Origin: Prevotella sp.
GTDB lineage: Bacteria; Bacteroidota; Bacteroidia; Bacteroidales; Bacteroidaceae
Direction of reading: 5' to 3'
DNA: 36,642 nucleotides
NCBI GenBank assembly: GCA_022788105.1
Contig: JALEVZ010000004.1
Span: 1 to 36,642 of the forward strand
The notes under the pieces were generated by a model, which was not told the origin of the DNA, did no database searches, and saw only the letters and a program-made list of their open reading frames with translations. Made by a program: the position numbers and the translations under genes. Of the stretch, positions 7,652-17,346 are shown one piece after another; the stretch's first letter is position 1; each line of letters starts with the position of its first letter.

Positions 7652-9619
7652 TCAACGGCGGTGCCGCTCCATAAACTCGGCGGTCTGTATGTTTGAGAAC
7701 ACGTAGCGGCGGAGGTCTGCAAAGCGCGCCTTGTCGCTGGCCGTCTTCAGCGACCCGTCGCACTGCACGTCGTAGCAGAACTCCCTGTCTGCTGCTGGCT
7801 CGTAGATGTAGCAGCGTGTAAGGTCGCGCGCCACTACCTGGTTGTCGGCAGAGTAGAACACCATCTTGCGCTGCTCCTTCAGCAGATTCACACCGAAGCC
7901 GTCGTAGGTGTAGCTCAATCCCATCAGTCCGAAGAGCGTGGGCATGACGTCTACCTGCATGCCGAGGCCCTCGTAGCGCATCTGAGGCACACCGGGACCG
8001 AACATGATGAGCGGTATGTGGTTGAGCGACTGCGGCAGTTCGCCCTCGCTGCCTGCCACTATCTTGCCGTGGTCTGCCTGTATTATAAATATGGTGTTGT
8101 CATACCACGCCTCCTTACGCGCCTTGCGCAGGAAGTCGCCGATACACCAGTCAGCATATTCCACTATCTGCTGCTCCTTCTCCCGGCTCTTGGCTTTAAA
8201 CCACGACGGCACGATGTAAGGCGGATGGTTGCTTATGGTGAGTATGGTGGCGGTGAACGGGCGCTGGCTCTTCGCCTTTTTGTTGATGGCGTCGAGGGCA
8301 TAGCCGAACAGGAAGTGGTCACTCACTCCAAACGAGTTCACCACCTCGCTCTTCGGATAGTCCTCCTGCGAATATATGTCTTGGTAGCCGTTAGTGGCGA
8401 AAAACGCCTTCATGTTGTCGTATTGCGCCTCATGTGTCATAAAGAACATGTTGTCGTAGCCCATGCCTTTCAGCACGGTGGCAATGCCGCTGCGGTGAGG
8501 TGTCACCGTGCCCTTCATCAGGTTGCGGAACATGAGGGCAGGAAACGAATAGAGCGTAGCGGTCATGCCGTGATTGGTATGTATGCCAGCACTGTAGAAA
8601 CGGTCAAAAGCCAGCGAGTGACAGTAGAGCGAGTCGAGCACTGGGGTGAGTCCCGCCTTGTTGCCGAACGTGCCGAGCAGATTGGCAGACATGCTCTCCA
8701 TCAATATCACCACCACGTTGGGGTGTTGTGCAGCGGCACCATTGCCCGCCTGACGGAGCTGCGGCGCGAGACGATTTGACACTCTGCGGCGCAGCACACA
8801 CGTGCTGTCCACCTCGCCGTCGATGCCGAGCCACTGCCGCGTGTTTGCCACTGCCTCGGGGTAAGGCATGAGATGGAGCTCGCGGTTCTCCTTACGCATG
8901 TCGTCGAGCGCACTCGTCAACAGGTTGAAGGCTGGATTTATGCCCAACTGGTTGAGGAAGGCGTCGTTGCAATAGTAGGCTTGGCTCACTTTTATGGGGT
9001 TGTAGCCCACCCTACCGCGTATGCCGAACAGACACGCGCCGACCAGCGCGGCAACCACAATCAAGCGCACAGCCACTGCCGCGGCTGACACTTTGCGCGC
9101 CCGCCTCTTACACAGCAGCGGCACACAACGGCGGCGCAACTTAACCAACGCATAGACGAAGGCTGCCAGTGCGACAAAGTAGAGAGCTATGTAGAGCCAC
9201 CACGACTTCTCCTGCAACAGCATGCCCGACGTCGTGGCGGCATAACCAAACCACTCAAATATGCTGGAGTTTATGTTTTTGAAGAAGTATTGGAAGTACG
9301 GGGTGTTGGCTGCCGACGGCATAAACGCCACACCGAACAGCACGCCATACCACACATTGACGCTGCGCAGCAGCCACGGGCGACACCACCCCCACGCCGC
9401 CGACACAGCAAGCACCGTCAGCGGCAATATGCTGACGTAACAGGCTATGACATTGTCAAACCACACGCCCTTCACAAAGGCGGTCACGACGCTGGCTTCG
9501 TGGTCTGTCACCATGCCCGACAGAGCGACAAACTCCACGGCACGAAACAACCCAAACACCACCAGTGCTAACACATGGACCGCAAGTGCGTAGCCCACGG
9601 TCTGAAGAAATCTTTTCAT
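7652..9619 (-). CDS. LTA synthase-like / MdoB-type membrane sulfatase-fold phosphotransferase
   Basis: A 655-residue inner-membrane protein with about five N-terminal hydrophobic segments (residues 5-200) and a large periplasmic alkaline phosphatase-superfamily domain. The active site follows the LtaS pattern: metal-binding E308 in VVVILMESMSAN, the probable nucleophile T348 in AGIHTNHGMTATLYSFP, and QADHGK late in the domain. Family members move phosphoglycerol from phosphatidylglycerol, or phosphoethanolamine, to glycans or lipids. The start at 9619 (MKRF) was preferred because it directly precedes the first membrane helix; an upstream ATG at 9670 adds 17 polar residues. It faces the licD operon convergently and has its own promoter. 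It could take part in surface phosphoglycerol transfer or periplasmic glucan modification. Confidence 0.88.
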   Translation of the reverse strand: MKRFLQTVGYALAVHVLALVVFGLFRAVEFVALSGMVTDHEASVVTAFVKGVWFDNVIACYVSILPLTVLAVSAAWGWCRPWLLRSVNVWYGVLFGVAFMPSAANTPYFQYFFKNINSSIFEWFGYAATTSGMLLQEKSWWLYIALYFVALAAFVYALVKLRRRCVPLLCKRRARKVSAAAVAVRLIVVAALVGACLFGIRGRVGYNPIKVSQAYYCNDAFLNQLGINPAFNLLTSALDDMRKENRELHLMPYPEAVANTRQWLGIDGEVDSTCVLRRRVSNRLAPQLRQAGNGAAAQHPNVVVILMESMSANLLGTFGNKAGLTPVLDSLYCHSLAFDRFYSAGIHTNHGMTATLYSFPALMFRNLMKGTVTPHRSGIATVLKGMGYDNMFFMTHEAQYDNMKAFFATNGYQDIYSQEDYPKSEVVNSFGVSDHFLFGYALDAINKKAKSQRPFTATILTISNHPPYIVPSWFKAKSREKEQQIVEYADWCIGDFLRKARKEAWYDNTIFIIQADHGKIVAGSEGELPQSLNHIPLIMFGPGVPQMRYEGLGMQVDVMPTLFGLMGLSYTYDGFGVNLLKEQRKMVFYSADNQVVARDLTRCYIYEPAADREFCYDVQCDGSLKTASDKARFADLRRYVFSNIQTAEFMERHRR

Positions 9620-9710
9620 CTGTAAAATCATTGTTGTGCGGACGGTACCGTTGGTGGCAGACTGCAACACAGCGTCTGCCCTCCATCCGCGGTTTGATGT
9701 AACGATAGTG

Positions 9711-9741
9711 CAAAATTATAAAATAATTCAGGTACAGCAAG
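9711..9741 (-). promoter_or_regulatory. Predicted promoter of the LTA synthase-like gene
   Basis: On the minus strand TAATTTTG (9711-9718) matches the -7 consensus. CTTG (9738-9741), 19 bp upstream, approximates the -33 TTTG. Confidence 0.6.
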
Positions 9742-9861
9742 CGTTAAGGGGCAAGAAGTTGATGTGTCATCGTATTCTGAGGCGCAAGTATGTAACACTT
9801 TCTTAAAACTCTTGTCAACGCTTTTCAACTGCAGTGCAACGTCGTGTTAACACCGTGGGCG

Positions 9862-9869
9862 TAACTTTG
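9862..9869 (+). promoter_or_regulatory. Predicted -7 element for the TonB receptor / lipoprotein operon
   Basis: TAACTTTG matches TAnnTTTG and lies 33 bp before the ATG at 9903. No good -33 element is visible at 19-21 bp upstream, so the promoter may rely on an activator. Confidence 0.5.
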
Positions 9870-9902
9870 CAACCGTAAAAAAACAGTTAGCAAAGAGAGA
9901 CA

Positions 9903-12740
9903 ATGACGAATCGCAAAAACAGGATAACGTTTGCAACAGCAGCGCTGCTTATGCTCAGCTCCGCTGCTCCCATCATGGCACAACAGATTAAAGGCACGGT
10001 GACAGACCGCAACTCCAAAGAGACGCTTATTGGCGCGGTGGTGACCGTGGAGGGCAGCACCGTAAAGGCAATAACCGACATTGACGGCAACTTCGAGCTT
10101 CGCGGACTGAAGAAGGGGACCTACACCTTATATATAAACTATGTAGGCTACAAGCCTCAACGTATCGACGGCGTAAAGATAACCGACGCATCGACAGCCG
10201 ACAGCATGGACATTGCTATGCTACCAGACGAGAAGCAGCTGAATGAGGTGGTGGTGACAGCCATGGAGCGACGCACCACCGACGCGGCAATGCTACAAGT
10301 GGCAAAGAACAGCCCGGTCATTGTGAGCAACGTGTCGGCACAGGAGATTAGCCGCACGCAAGACACCAACGCAGGCGAAGTAATACGTCGCGTGCCTGGC
10401 GTGAGCCTGATAGACGACAAATTCGTGATGGTGCGCGGCCTATCACAACGCTACAACAACGTGTGGGTGAACGGTGGAGCCGTGCCTTCGAGCGAGGCAG
10501 ACTCCAGAGCGTTCTCGTTCGACATCATACCCAGCTCACAGATTGATAACCTCACCATTGTGAAGTCGCCGTCGGCAGAATATCCCGCCGACTATTCGGG
10601 CGGTTTTATCATCGTCAACACAAAAGAAATACCTGCATCCAACAATCTTACCTTTTCTCTCGGTGGCAATTGGAACACATCAACAGTACTCAAGGATTTC
10701 AGTTACACAAATGGTTCTGCCACCGATTTTCTTGCTTTCGACAACGGCTTGCGCAGCCTACAGGGAGGCATCGACGCCCGACTCAACCCTCTGCTAGACG
10801 CAGCGGGCAACAAGGTGGGCGACAACCTCTACGACCTGCGCGACAACTCGCTCAACAACGACTGGCGGGTGAGAAGCCGTAAACCTATAGGCGACCTCAA
10901 GATGGCAGCGAGTCTCGCACACCGCTGGACCATCGGGGGACGCACCCTCGGACTGCTCGCCGCACTCAACTACACCAACGAGCAGCGCACATATACCGAC
11001 ATGGAGAACAGTCTGTTTGGCATCTACGACGTCGCCAACGACCGTTCCAACTATCTGCGCCACTCCACCGACGACCAGTACAACAGCAATGTGCAACTCG
11101 GAGCGATGCTAAACCTCACGCTACTCTCGCGCGACGGCAACCATAAGTACCAATTAAAGAACATATTCAATCAGCTTGCGACCAGCCGCTATACATGGCG
11201 CGAGGGCGTAGACGCACAGTCAAACCAGGAGCATAGCGCCGAATATTACTACCGTTCGCGCACCACCTACAACGGACAGCTCACGGGTAAGCACACCTTT
11301 ACAGACGACACGTTCGACTGGAACATCGGCTACGCGTACGCAAATCGCCATCTGCCCGACCGCAAACGTTATCTGCTCAACGACATACAAGCCCCCGGCA
11401 ACATTGCACTACACACCGGCAACGACATCTCACGTGAGTGGACACAACTCGACGAGCATATATTCTCCATCGGTGTGAACGACAAACACGCATTCAACTT
11501 CGCAGGATGGGAGCCAGAACTGAAGGTAGGAGGCTACGGCGAATACCGCACTCGCAAGTACAACACGCGCGCGTTCTACTATCAGTGGAATCCGGCGACA
11601 AACACGTTGCCGTCTAACTTCCAGCACATCGACATCGAAGAGTTGCTCAGCGACGAGCAGTACATGGGCACCAATCGCCTCTACATGTTCGAACAACAAC
11701 AGATGCGCAACAACTACCGAGGCCACAACACGCTCGGAGCGGGCTATGTGTCGGCGTCGCTGCCGTTTGGCAAGCTCGGCATTCACGCTGGCGTGCGATT
11801 TGAGCACAACGACATGGAGCTTATCTCCAACACCCGCGACTATGAGAAGAGCGAGACGAGCCACCACTATCGCACCGACGACATCTTTCCATCTATCAAC
11901 TCTACATACAAGTTCAACGACCGCCATCAGCTCCGTCTGTCATACGGCAGGAGCATAAACCGCCCCGAATTTCGTGAGGTGTCACCGTCGGTGTTCTACG
12001 ACTTCGACCTCGCCAGCGACGTGCAGGGTAACACGGAACTGCGAAACTGCTATGTCGACAACGTGGATCTGCGCTACGAGTTTTATCCTTCGCGCGGAGA
12101 GATTATCTCTCTCGCAGCGTTTTACAAAAACTTCGACTCACCGATAGAGTGGACCTACACCGTGGCGGGCGGCACAAACCTCATCTATTCTTACAAGAAC
12201 GCGAAGAGTGCCGCCAACTACGGACTGGAACTTGACATACGCAAAGATCTCGCCTTCATCGGATTGCGGAACTTCAGCTGGTCGTTCAACGGTGCGCTGA
12301 TAAAGAGTAAGGTGAAGTTTGAGAAGGGCGCAAAGGAGGAAAACCGACCGATGCAGGGGCAGTCGCCATACCTCATCAACACAGGACTGTTTTACAAGAA
12401 CGACCCGCTGCAGCTCGACATCGCACTGCTCTACAACCGCATCGGCAAACGAATAATTGGCGTAGGACGCAGCGAGGGCAGCTCGGCAAACAACGACAAC
12501 GCACGCGTGCCACACAGTTATGAGATGCCGCGCAACACCATCGACCTGTCTGTCGGCAAGAAATGGGGCGCACACTGGGAGCTGAAGTTCAATGTCCGCG
12601 ACATTCTCGCCGAGAAGGTGTACTATAAGCAGTTCGCCAAAGCAGTCTATTCCGACGGCACACGCAAAGAGATTGAAGAGGTGTCACGCTGCTATCGCCC
12701 CGGCAGAAACATTGGTCTGCAGGTTGTGTATAAGCTTTAA
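9903..12740 (+). CDS. TonB-dependent outer-membrane receptor with CarboxypepD_reg-like domain
   Basis: A 945-residue TonB-dependent receptor, which would import a ligand across the outer membrane using TonB-ExbBD energy. It has a signal peptide (residues 1-26, ending IMAQ), a CarboxypepD_reg-like beta-sandwich (about 27-110: GTVTDRNSKETLIGAVVTVEG), a TonB-box-like EVVVTA, a plug domain with GEVIRRVPGVSLIDDKFVMVRG, and a barrel ending in VVYKL with a C-terminal hydrophobic residue. Length fits full receptors. It does not look like SusC proper, and no SusD follows. The next gene, 150 bp downstream without a terminator, is a predicted surface lipoprotein, so the two probably act as a pair. The ligand cannot be inferred. 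Confidence 0.93.
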   Translation: MTNRKNRITFATAALLMLSSAAPIMAQQIKGTVTDRNSKETLIGAVVTVEGSTVKAITDIDGNFELRGLKKGTYTLYINYVGYKPQRIDGVKITDASTADSMDIAMLPDEKQLNEVVVTAMERRTTDAAMLQVAKNSPVIVSNVSAQEISRTQDTNAGEVIRRVPGVSLIDDKFVMVRGLSQRYNNVWVNGGAVPSSEADSRAFSFDIIPSSQIDNLTIVKSPSAEYPADYSGGFIIVNTKEIPASNNLTFSLGGNWNTSTVLKDFSYTNGSATDFLAFDNGLRSLQGGIDARLNPLLDAAGNKVGDNLYDLRDNSLNNDWRVRSRKPIGDLKMAASLAHRWTIGGRTLGLLAALNYTNEQRTYTDMENSLFGIYDVANDRSNYLRHSTDDQYNSNVQLGAMLNLTLLSRDGNHKYQLKNIFNQLATSRYTWREGVDAQSNQEHSAEYYYRSRTTYNGQLTGKHTFTDDTFDWNIGYAYANRHLPDRKRYLLNDIQAPGNIALHTGNDISREWTQLDEHIFSIGVNDKHAFNFAGWEPELKVGGYGEYRTRKYNTRAFYYQWNPATNTLPSNFQHIDIEELLSDEQYMGTNRLYMFEQQQMRNNYRGHNTLGAGYVSASLPFGKLGIHAGVRFEHNDMELISNTRDYEKSETSHHYRTDDIFPSINSTYKFNDRHQLRLSYGRSINRPEFREVSPSVFYDFDLASDVQGNTELRNCYVDNVDLRYEFYPSRGEIISLAAFYKNFDSPIEWTYTVAGGTNLIYSYKNAKSAANYGLELDIRKDLAFIGLRNFSWSFNGALIKSKVKFEKGAKEENRPMQGQSPYLINTGLFYKNDPLQLDIALLYNRIGKRIIGVGRSEGSSANNDNARVPHSYEMPRNTIDLSVGKKWGAHWELKFNVRDILAEKVYYKQFAKAVYSDGTRKEIEEVSRCYRPGRNIGLQVVYKL

Positions 12741-12890
12741 AGCGAAGCACAGAGCGTCTGCGACAGACCAGACACAAGTGAATGAATGAACGAACATATA
12801 AAGAATAAAGAACAGAATAAACCAAGCATTTCACGTCACCACCCGCTATGGAACGGTTGATGGAAAGGCTTCTAATAAATTCATAAAACT

Positions 12891-14426
12891 ATGAACAAGA
12901 TGAATCTTTTAGGATGCATGGGCATCCTGGCATTGACTGCCACACTGGGCAGCTGCAGTAGCAACGACGATCCAACTCCCGATTCCAATCCGGGCGAATC
13001 TTACGTTTGGACCACAGACGGAGGCCTGAAGGCGTGCGACCACCTGCTCTTTGGCGAAGACGGAAAAGATAACGCCGAGGGCAATGTTATCGGAAACGGT
13101 GACCAACAGTTTGTATTTAACGGCAAACAGACACTGAAAAAAGGCGTCTACACACTCAAGGGATGGGTATATATAGGCGACGGAGCGGAGCTGACCATTG
13201 AGCCGGGCACCGTGATAAAAGGCGACAAGGCAACAAAGGCAGCACTTATCGTAGAGCGCGGAGGCAAGCTGATAGCTCAAGGTTCGGCACAAGAGCCTAT
13301 CGTGTTCACATCTGCACAGGCAGCAGGACAGCGCCGACCGGGCGACTGGGGCGGCGTAGTAATCTGCGGAAAGGCTCATAACAACCAGACAGAGATGCAG
13401 ATTGAGGGTGGCCCGCGCACCAAACACGGCGGCAACGACGACACCGACAACTCTGGAGTGCTGAGCTATGTACGCATCGAGTTTGGTGGTTACCCATTCA
13501 AAGCCGACCAGGAGATAAACGGTCTGACGCTCGCCTCAGTGGGGTCAGGCACTAAGATTGACCACGTTCAGGTGTCTTTCTCCAACGACGACTCGTTCGA
13601 GTGGTTCGGAGGAGCAGTCAATTGCAAATACATTATTGCCTATAAGGGTTGGGACGACGACTTCGACACCGACAACGGCTTCTCCGGCAAGGTGCAATTC
13701 GGCCTCGCTGTGCGTGACCCGAAGATTGCAGACCAGAGCCAGAGCAATGGTTTCGAGAGCGACAACTGTGCTGATGGCGCGCCGGTGTCGCCCTATACTA
13801 CCGCCACTTTCTCCAATATCACATTCGTTGGACCTAAGACCGCGACCGACTTCAATAACAATAGCTCGTACATCACTGCCGGAAGCTATTTCCCCAACAA
13901 CGGCTCGGGACTGGGCAAGTTCCAGAGTGGCATGCAGATTCGCCGTTCGTCACGTCTCAACTGCGTCAACTCTGTTGTCACAGACTGGCCTATCGGTCTG
14001 ATTATCGACGGCGAGAAGGGCGATACCCCGGCACAGGCGACGGCAGGAAAGTTGCGCCTTCAGAACATCTTTATAGCCAATGCCGACATCCTCGGCTCCG
14101 ATGCGAACAAGTGTTATGAGGACAAAGAGTATGACTTCAAGGCGAAAGCAGTGAAAGCCGACAGCCAACAGTCTTACTCACACACCTTCTTCGAGTCACA
14201 AACAGGCAACCGTTACTTCGCCGACAAGTCGCTTCTGATGCTCACCGACGGCAAGGGAGTAGGCGTTCCGTTCATGCCGCAGACAGGAAGCAACCTCTTT
14301 GGCGCGCAGAACTTCACTGGTCTTGACTCTTGGTTCACCCAGGTGACCTACATCGGAGCCTTCAATGCCAGCGACATCTGGCTCGACGGTTGGACAAACT
14401 TCGACCCACAGAACACGAATTATTAA
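12891..14426 (+). CDS. Surface lipoprotein with right-handed beta-helix-like repeats
   Basis: A 511-residue lipoprotein with lipobox LGSC. The mature N-terminus CSSNDDPTPD is acid-rich, like the Bacteroidetes lipoprotein export signal, so surface exposure is likely. The body is rich in Gly, Asp and short beta strands with beta-helix character: LTIEPGTVIKG, LIVERGGKLIAQGS, PGDWGGVVICGKA, LSYVRIEFGG, INGLTLASVGSG and DDSFEWFGGAVN. I recognise this family as a Bacteroidetes protein often encoded beside TonB receptors and lacking an assigned function. It shares a transcript with the receptor at 9903-12740 and is closed by a terminator at 14501-14548. It may bind the receptor's ligand, in the way SusD partners SusC, but shows no SusD similarity. 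Confidence 0.82.
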   Translation: MNKMNLLGCMGILALTATLGSCSSNDDPTPDSNPGESYVWTTDGGLKACDHLLFGEDGKDNAEGNVIGNGDQQFVFNGKQTLKKGVYTLKGWVYIGDGAELTIEPGTVIKGDKATKAALIVERGGKLIAQGSAQEPIVFTSAQAAGQRRPGDWGGVVICGKAHNNQTEMQIEGGPRTKHGGNDDTDNSGVLSYVRIEFGGYPFKADQEINGLTLASVGSGTKIDHVQVSFSNDDSFEWFGGAVNCKYIIAYKGWDDDFDTDNGFSGKVQFGLAVRDPKIADQSQSNGFESDNCADGAPVSPYTTATFSNITFVGPKTATDFNNNSSYITAGSYFPNNGSGLGKFQSGMQIRRSSRLNCVNSVVTDWPIGLIIDGEKGDTPAQATAGKLRLQNIFIANADILGSDANKCYEDKEYDFKAKAVKADSQQSYSHTFFESQTGNRYFADKSLLMLTDGKGVGVPFMPQTGSNLFGAQNFTGLDSWFTQVTYIGAFNASDIWLDGWTNFDPQNTNY

Positions 14427-14500
14427 ACATATAAGCGCGAGATATTAATCATTTAAGCGCGTAATATTTAGTCGGTCATCATACCGAAAAAACATAAAGG

Positions 14501-14548
14501 ACAACAGAAACAACATCTTTGGCATGCTGTTTCTGTTGTTTTGTTTTT
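14501..14548 (+). terminator. Intrinsic terminator after the receptor / lipoprotein pair
   Basis: ACAACAGAAACA (14501-14512) pairs perfectly with TGTTTCTGTTGT (14528-14539) around a 15-nt loop and is followed by a T-rich run. Confidence 0.9.
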
Positions 14549-14624
14549 ATCAACACCGACCTATAAGTTTAAGCCAAAAACCAATTAAACGACATTTATG
14601 ACCTCGTTTGTGCGCAAGAATAGC

Positions 14625-14632
14625 TATCTTTG
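14625..14632 (+). promoter_or_regulatory. Predicted -7 element for the GT39 gene
   Basis: TATCTTTG matches TAnnTTTG about 95 bp before the chosen start at 14726. No -33 match is found at the standard spacing. Confidence 0.5.
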
Positions 14633-14725
14633 CATAATCATTGGGTAATCATACTATAAAAGCGAGATAACAAATTCAGCATGTCTATGGCATGCCGCAA
14701 ATTCAAAATAGCACATCACACAACA

Positions 14726-16465
14726 ATGAACACCAACTACAACAAAGCCCTTATGCTCGTGTGCATAATGGCAATCATGCTGACAGTGCCGTTTCTCGGC
14801 CTCACCGACTTCTACAGTAAGGGCGAACCACGCGAAGCAGTGGTTGCTTACACCATGCTGGAGCACGGCAATTGGATTCTGCCGATAAACAACGGCGGCG
14901 ACATTCCGTACAAACCGCCATTCTTCCACTGGTGCATCGCACTCTTTTCGCTTTTGCAAGGCCACGTGAGCGAGTTCACGTCGCGTCTGCCGTCAGCCGT
15001 GGCGCTCATCGCCATGAGTGTCGGAGGCTTCGTATTCTTTGCCAAACGAAAAGACCACGCCACGCAACAGAGCACCAGCCCCACCCTTATAGCGCTGCTC
15101 GCCACAGCCCTGTCGCTCACCGCCTTTGAGGTACACCGCGCCGGAATGAACTGCCGCGTCGACATGGTGAACACCGCTTTCATGGTAGGAGCGCTAATGT
15201 TGATGTACCGTTGGTGGGAACGTGGCAAACACAACCTGCCGTGGCTCGCCATCATCTGCATGAGTGGCGCCACGCTGACCAAAGGCCCCGTGGGCATGTT
15301 GCTGCCTTGCGCCGTGATGGGAGTGTTCATGCTTGCACAGCGCGAGAACTTCTGGTCCACGCTATGGCGCCTGTCTCTCACCGCGTTGCTGTCGCTTGTG
15401 CTGCCCCTCTGCTGGTACTACGCCGCCTGGCAACAGGGTGGTGACGAATTTCTACGCCTTGTTAAAGAAGAGAACATAGACCGTTTGCTCGGCAAGATGT
15501 CGTATGAGTCACACGAGAACCCATTCTGGTACAACTTCATGACGCTCATCGCAGGATGGTTGCCATACACACTGCTCATGCTGTTTTCGCTCTTTGTGCT
15601 GCCCTGGAAGCGTTTTTCAAGAAACCGTCTCATGCAGAACATACGCAAGGCAGAGCCCATGCAGATGTTCGTATGGCTCGCCTTCGCACTCATACTGTTC
15701 TTCTACTGCATACCCAAGAGCAAGCGCAGCGTGTATCTCCTACCCTGCTACCCGTTCATGGCATATCTCATGGCGCAATATACAGTATGGCTGACGCGCA
15801 ACCGCCTGTCTGCTGTCAAAGCCTACGCATGGGTTGTGGCAGTGCTGGGCATCGTGCTGACAACAGCATTTGTAGTGCTTAAATGTGGCATTGTGCCCGA
15901 CACCATGTTCCACGGCAAGCACGCCGCCGACAACATAGCCATGCTCCACGCTCTCGAGTCCATCAGTCTGTCGCCGCTCCACATCCTTTTCGCACTGCTG
16001 CCAGGCGTTATGGGGGCACTCGTCATAGCCGCTATCAAGAAGGAGAAAGCCCCATCTGCCGACGCCGACACCCCACGCCGACACATAACAGCCCTCACCA
16101 TAGCCACGATAACAGCCATGCTGCTCGCTCTCGACAGCACACTCCAGCCTACCGTGCTCAACACTAAGGCCGACAAACACATCGCTCCACAGATAGAACA
16201 GCGCTTCGACATGTCGCGCCTGTACAGCTACATGAGCAGCCCCATGCTCCATTTCTTCAGCCTCAACTTCTATCTCGGCGACCGCATACAGCAGTTTGAG
16301 AAGGTGATGCCAACAGACGGAGTGCTGATAATACCCGAAGACGACGTTCAAGACTTCATATCGACAGTCGGACGCGGCTACCACATAGAGCACGTGTGGC
16401 AGATACGCCGCGCCGTGGAAGAGAAACACGAGGTCGGCTTTTACCGCTTCTGCCGCACAAAATAG
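14726..16465 (+). CDS. GT39 / ArnT-like integral membrane glycosyltransferase
   Basis: A 579-residue polytopic membrane protein of the GT-C fold, related to protein O-mannosyltransferases and ArnT. Such enzymes take a sugar from a polyprenyl-phosphate carrier and add it to lipid A, glycans or proteins on the periplasmic side. The first periplasmic loop has the acidic motif FYSKGEPREA, corresponding to the DE-type catalytic motif of the family, followed by the conserved HGNWILPINNGGDIPYKPP region. Around ten or more hydrophobic helices follow. The ATG at 14726 starts directly before the first helix; an ATG at 14681 adds 15 polar residues. The acceptor is unknown; lipid A or O-glycoprotein modification are both possible. 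Confidence 0.87.
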   Translation: MNTNYNKALMLVCIMAIMLTVPFLGLTDFYSKGEPREAVVAYTMLEHGNWILPINNGGDIPYKPPFFHWCIALFSLLQGHVSEFTSRLPSAVALIAMSVGGFVFFAKRKDHATQQSTSPTLIALLATALSLTAFEVHRAGMNCRVDMVNTAFMVGALMLMYRWWERGKHNLPWLAIICMSGATLTKGPVGMLLPCAVMGVFMLAQRENFWSTLWRLSLTALLSLVLPLCWYYAAWQQGGDEFLRLVKEENIDRLLGKMSYESHENPFWYNFMTLIAGWLPYTLLMLFSLFVLPWKRFSRNRLMQNIRKAEPMQMFVWLAFALILFFYCIPKSKRSVYLLPCYPFMAYLMAQYTVWLTRNRLSAVKAYAWVVAVLGIVLTTAFVVLKCGIVPDTMFHGKHAADNIAMLHALESISLSPLHILFALLPGVMGALVIAAIKKEKAPSADADTPRRHITALTIATITAMLLALDSTLQPTVLNTKADKHIAPQIEQRFDMSRLYSYMSSPMLHFFSLNFYLGDRIQQFEKVMPTDGVLIIPEDDVQDFISTVGRGYHIEHVWQIRRAVEEKHEVGFYRFCRTK

Positions 16466-16530
16466 TTATAGTTTGCGCCCAATACGCCCACAGCAGGCAC
16501 CGCCTTCAAGTTTAACCCAAATGAAAAGCA

Positions 16531-17346
16531 ATGAGAAAGATAACAACAACGCTGATCGTCATCATAGCTGCCACACTGTTGGCGTCCTGTGACAAGGTGT
16601 TCGACGTACACCCCTACGACGTGAATGTGAAGGGCGAGAAGGGCGTAAACGAACGTCAAAAGGCTCTGATAGAACAGCAGACAGCAGGCAAAGACACCAT
16701 ACGCTTTGCCTTCATCAGCGACACACACCAGTGGTTTGACGAGACAAAAGCAGAAATAAGAGACATCAACCGTCGCCGCGACAGCATCGACTTCGTAGTA
16801 CACGGCGGCGACGTCACCGACTTCGGCGCGACGAAAGAGTTTGAATGGAGCCGCAACATGTTCAAGAAGCTCGCCGTGCCGTTCGTCACTCTGCTCGGCA
16901 ACCACGACTGTCTCGGCACTGGCAACCAAGCCTACGAGGTGATATTCGGCAACCCCGACTTCAGCTTCATTGCCGGACGCATCAAATTTGTGTGCCTCAA
17001 CACCAACGCAATAGAGTACGACTACTCACGTCCCGTGCCCAACTTCGACTTCATGGAAGAGGAAACCGTCAAAGACGCCGACCGCTTCGACCGCACGGTG
17101 ATATGTATGCACGCCGCGCCATACTCCGAACAGTTCAACAACAACGTGGCGAAAGTGTTCAACCACTACACCCATCAGTTCCCGAACCTACAGTTCTGCA
17201 TCTTCGGACACGGCCACCACACCGAGCAATTAGACATCTTCAACGACGGCACGATGTACTACGAAGCCGCCAACGCGCCCAAACGCGAATACTACATATT
17301 CACCATAACCCCCGAAAGCTACAGCTATGAGATTATCAAGTTTTAA
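16531..17346 (+). CDS. Lipoprotein metallophosphoesterase (calcineurin-like)
   Basis: A 271-residue lipoprotein (lipobox LLASC, C20) with a calcineurin-like phosphoesterase domain. The metal-ligand motifs are all present: SDTH (63-66), GGDVTD (92-97), GNHD (123-126), MHAAPY and FGHGHH. It should hydrolyse phosphomono- or diesters with a two-metal centre in the periplasm or on an outer-membrane face. The gene starts 65 bp after the GT39 gene and overlaps the next gene by 20 bp, so translation of the two is probably coupled. The substrate is not known; a role in trimming surface phosphodiesters would fit the window but is only inference. Confidence 0.88.
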   Translation: MRKITTTLIVIIAATLLASCDKVFDVHPYDVNVKGEKGVNERQKALIEQQTAGKDTIRFAFISDTHQWFDETKAEIRDINRRRDSIDFVVHGGDVTDFGATKEFEWSRNMFKKLAVPFVTLLGNHDCLGTGNQAYEVIFGNPDFSFIAGRIKFVCLNTNAIEYDYSRPVPNFDFMEEETVKDADRFDRTVICMHAAPYSEQFNNNVAKVFNHYTHQFPNLQFCIFGHGHHTEQLDIFNDGTMYYEAANAPKREYYIFTITPESYSYEIIKF

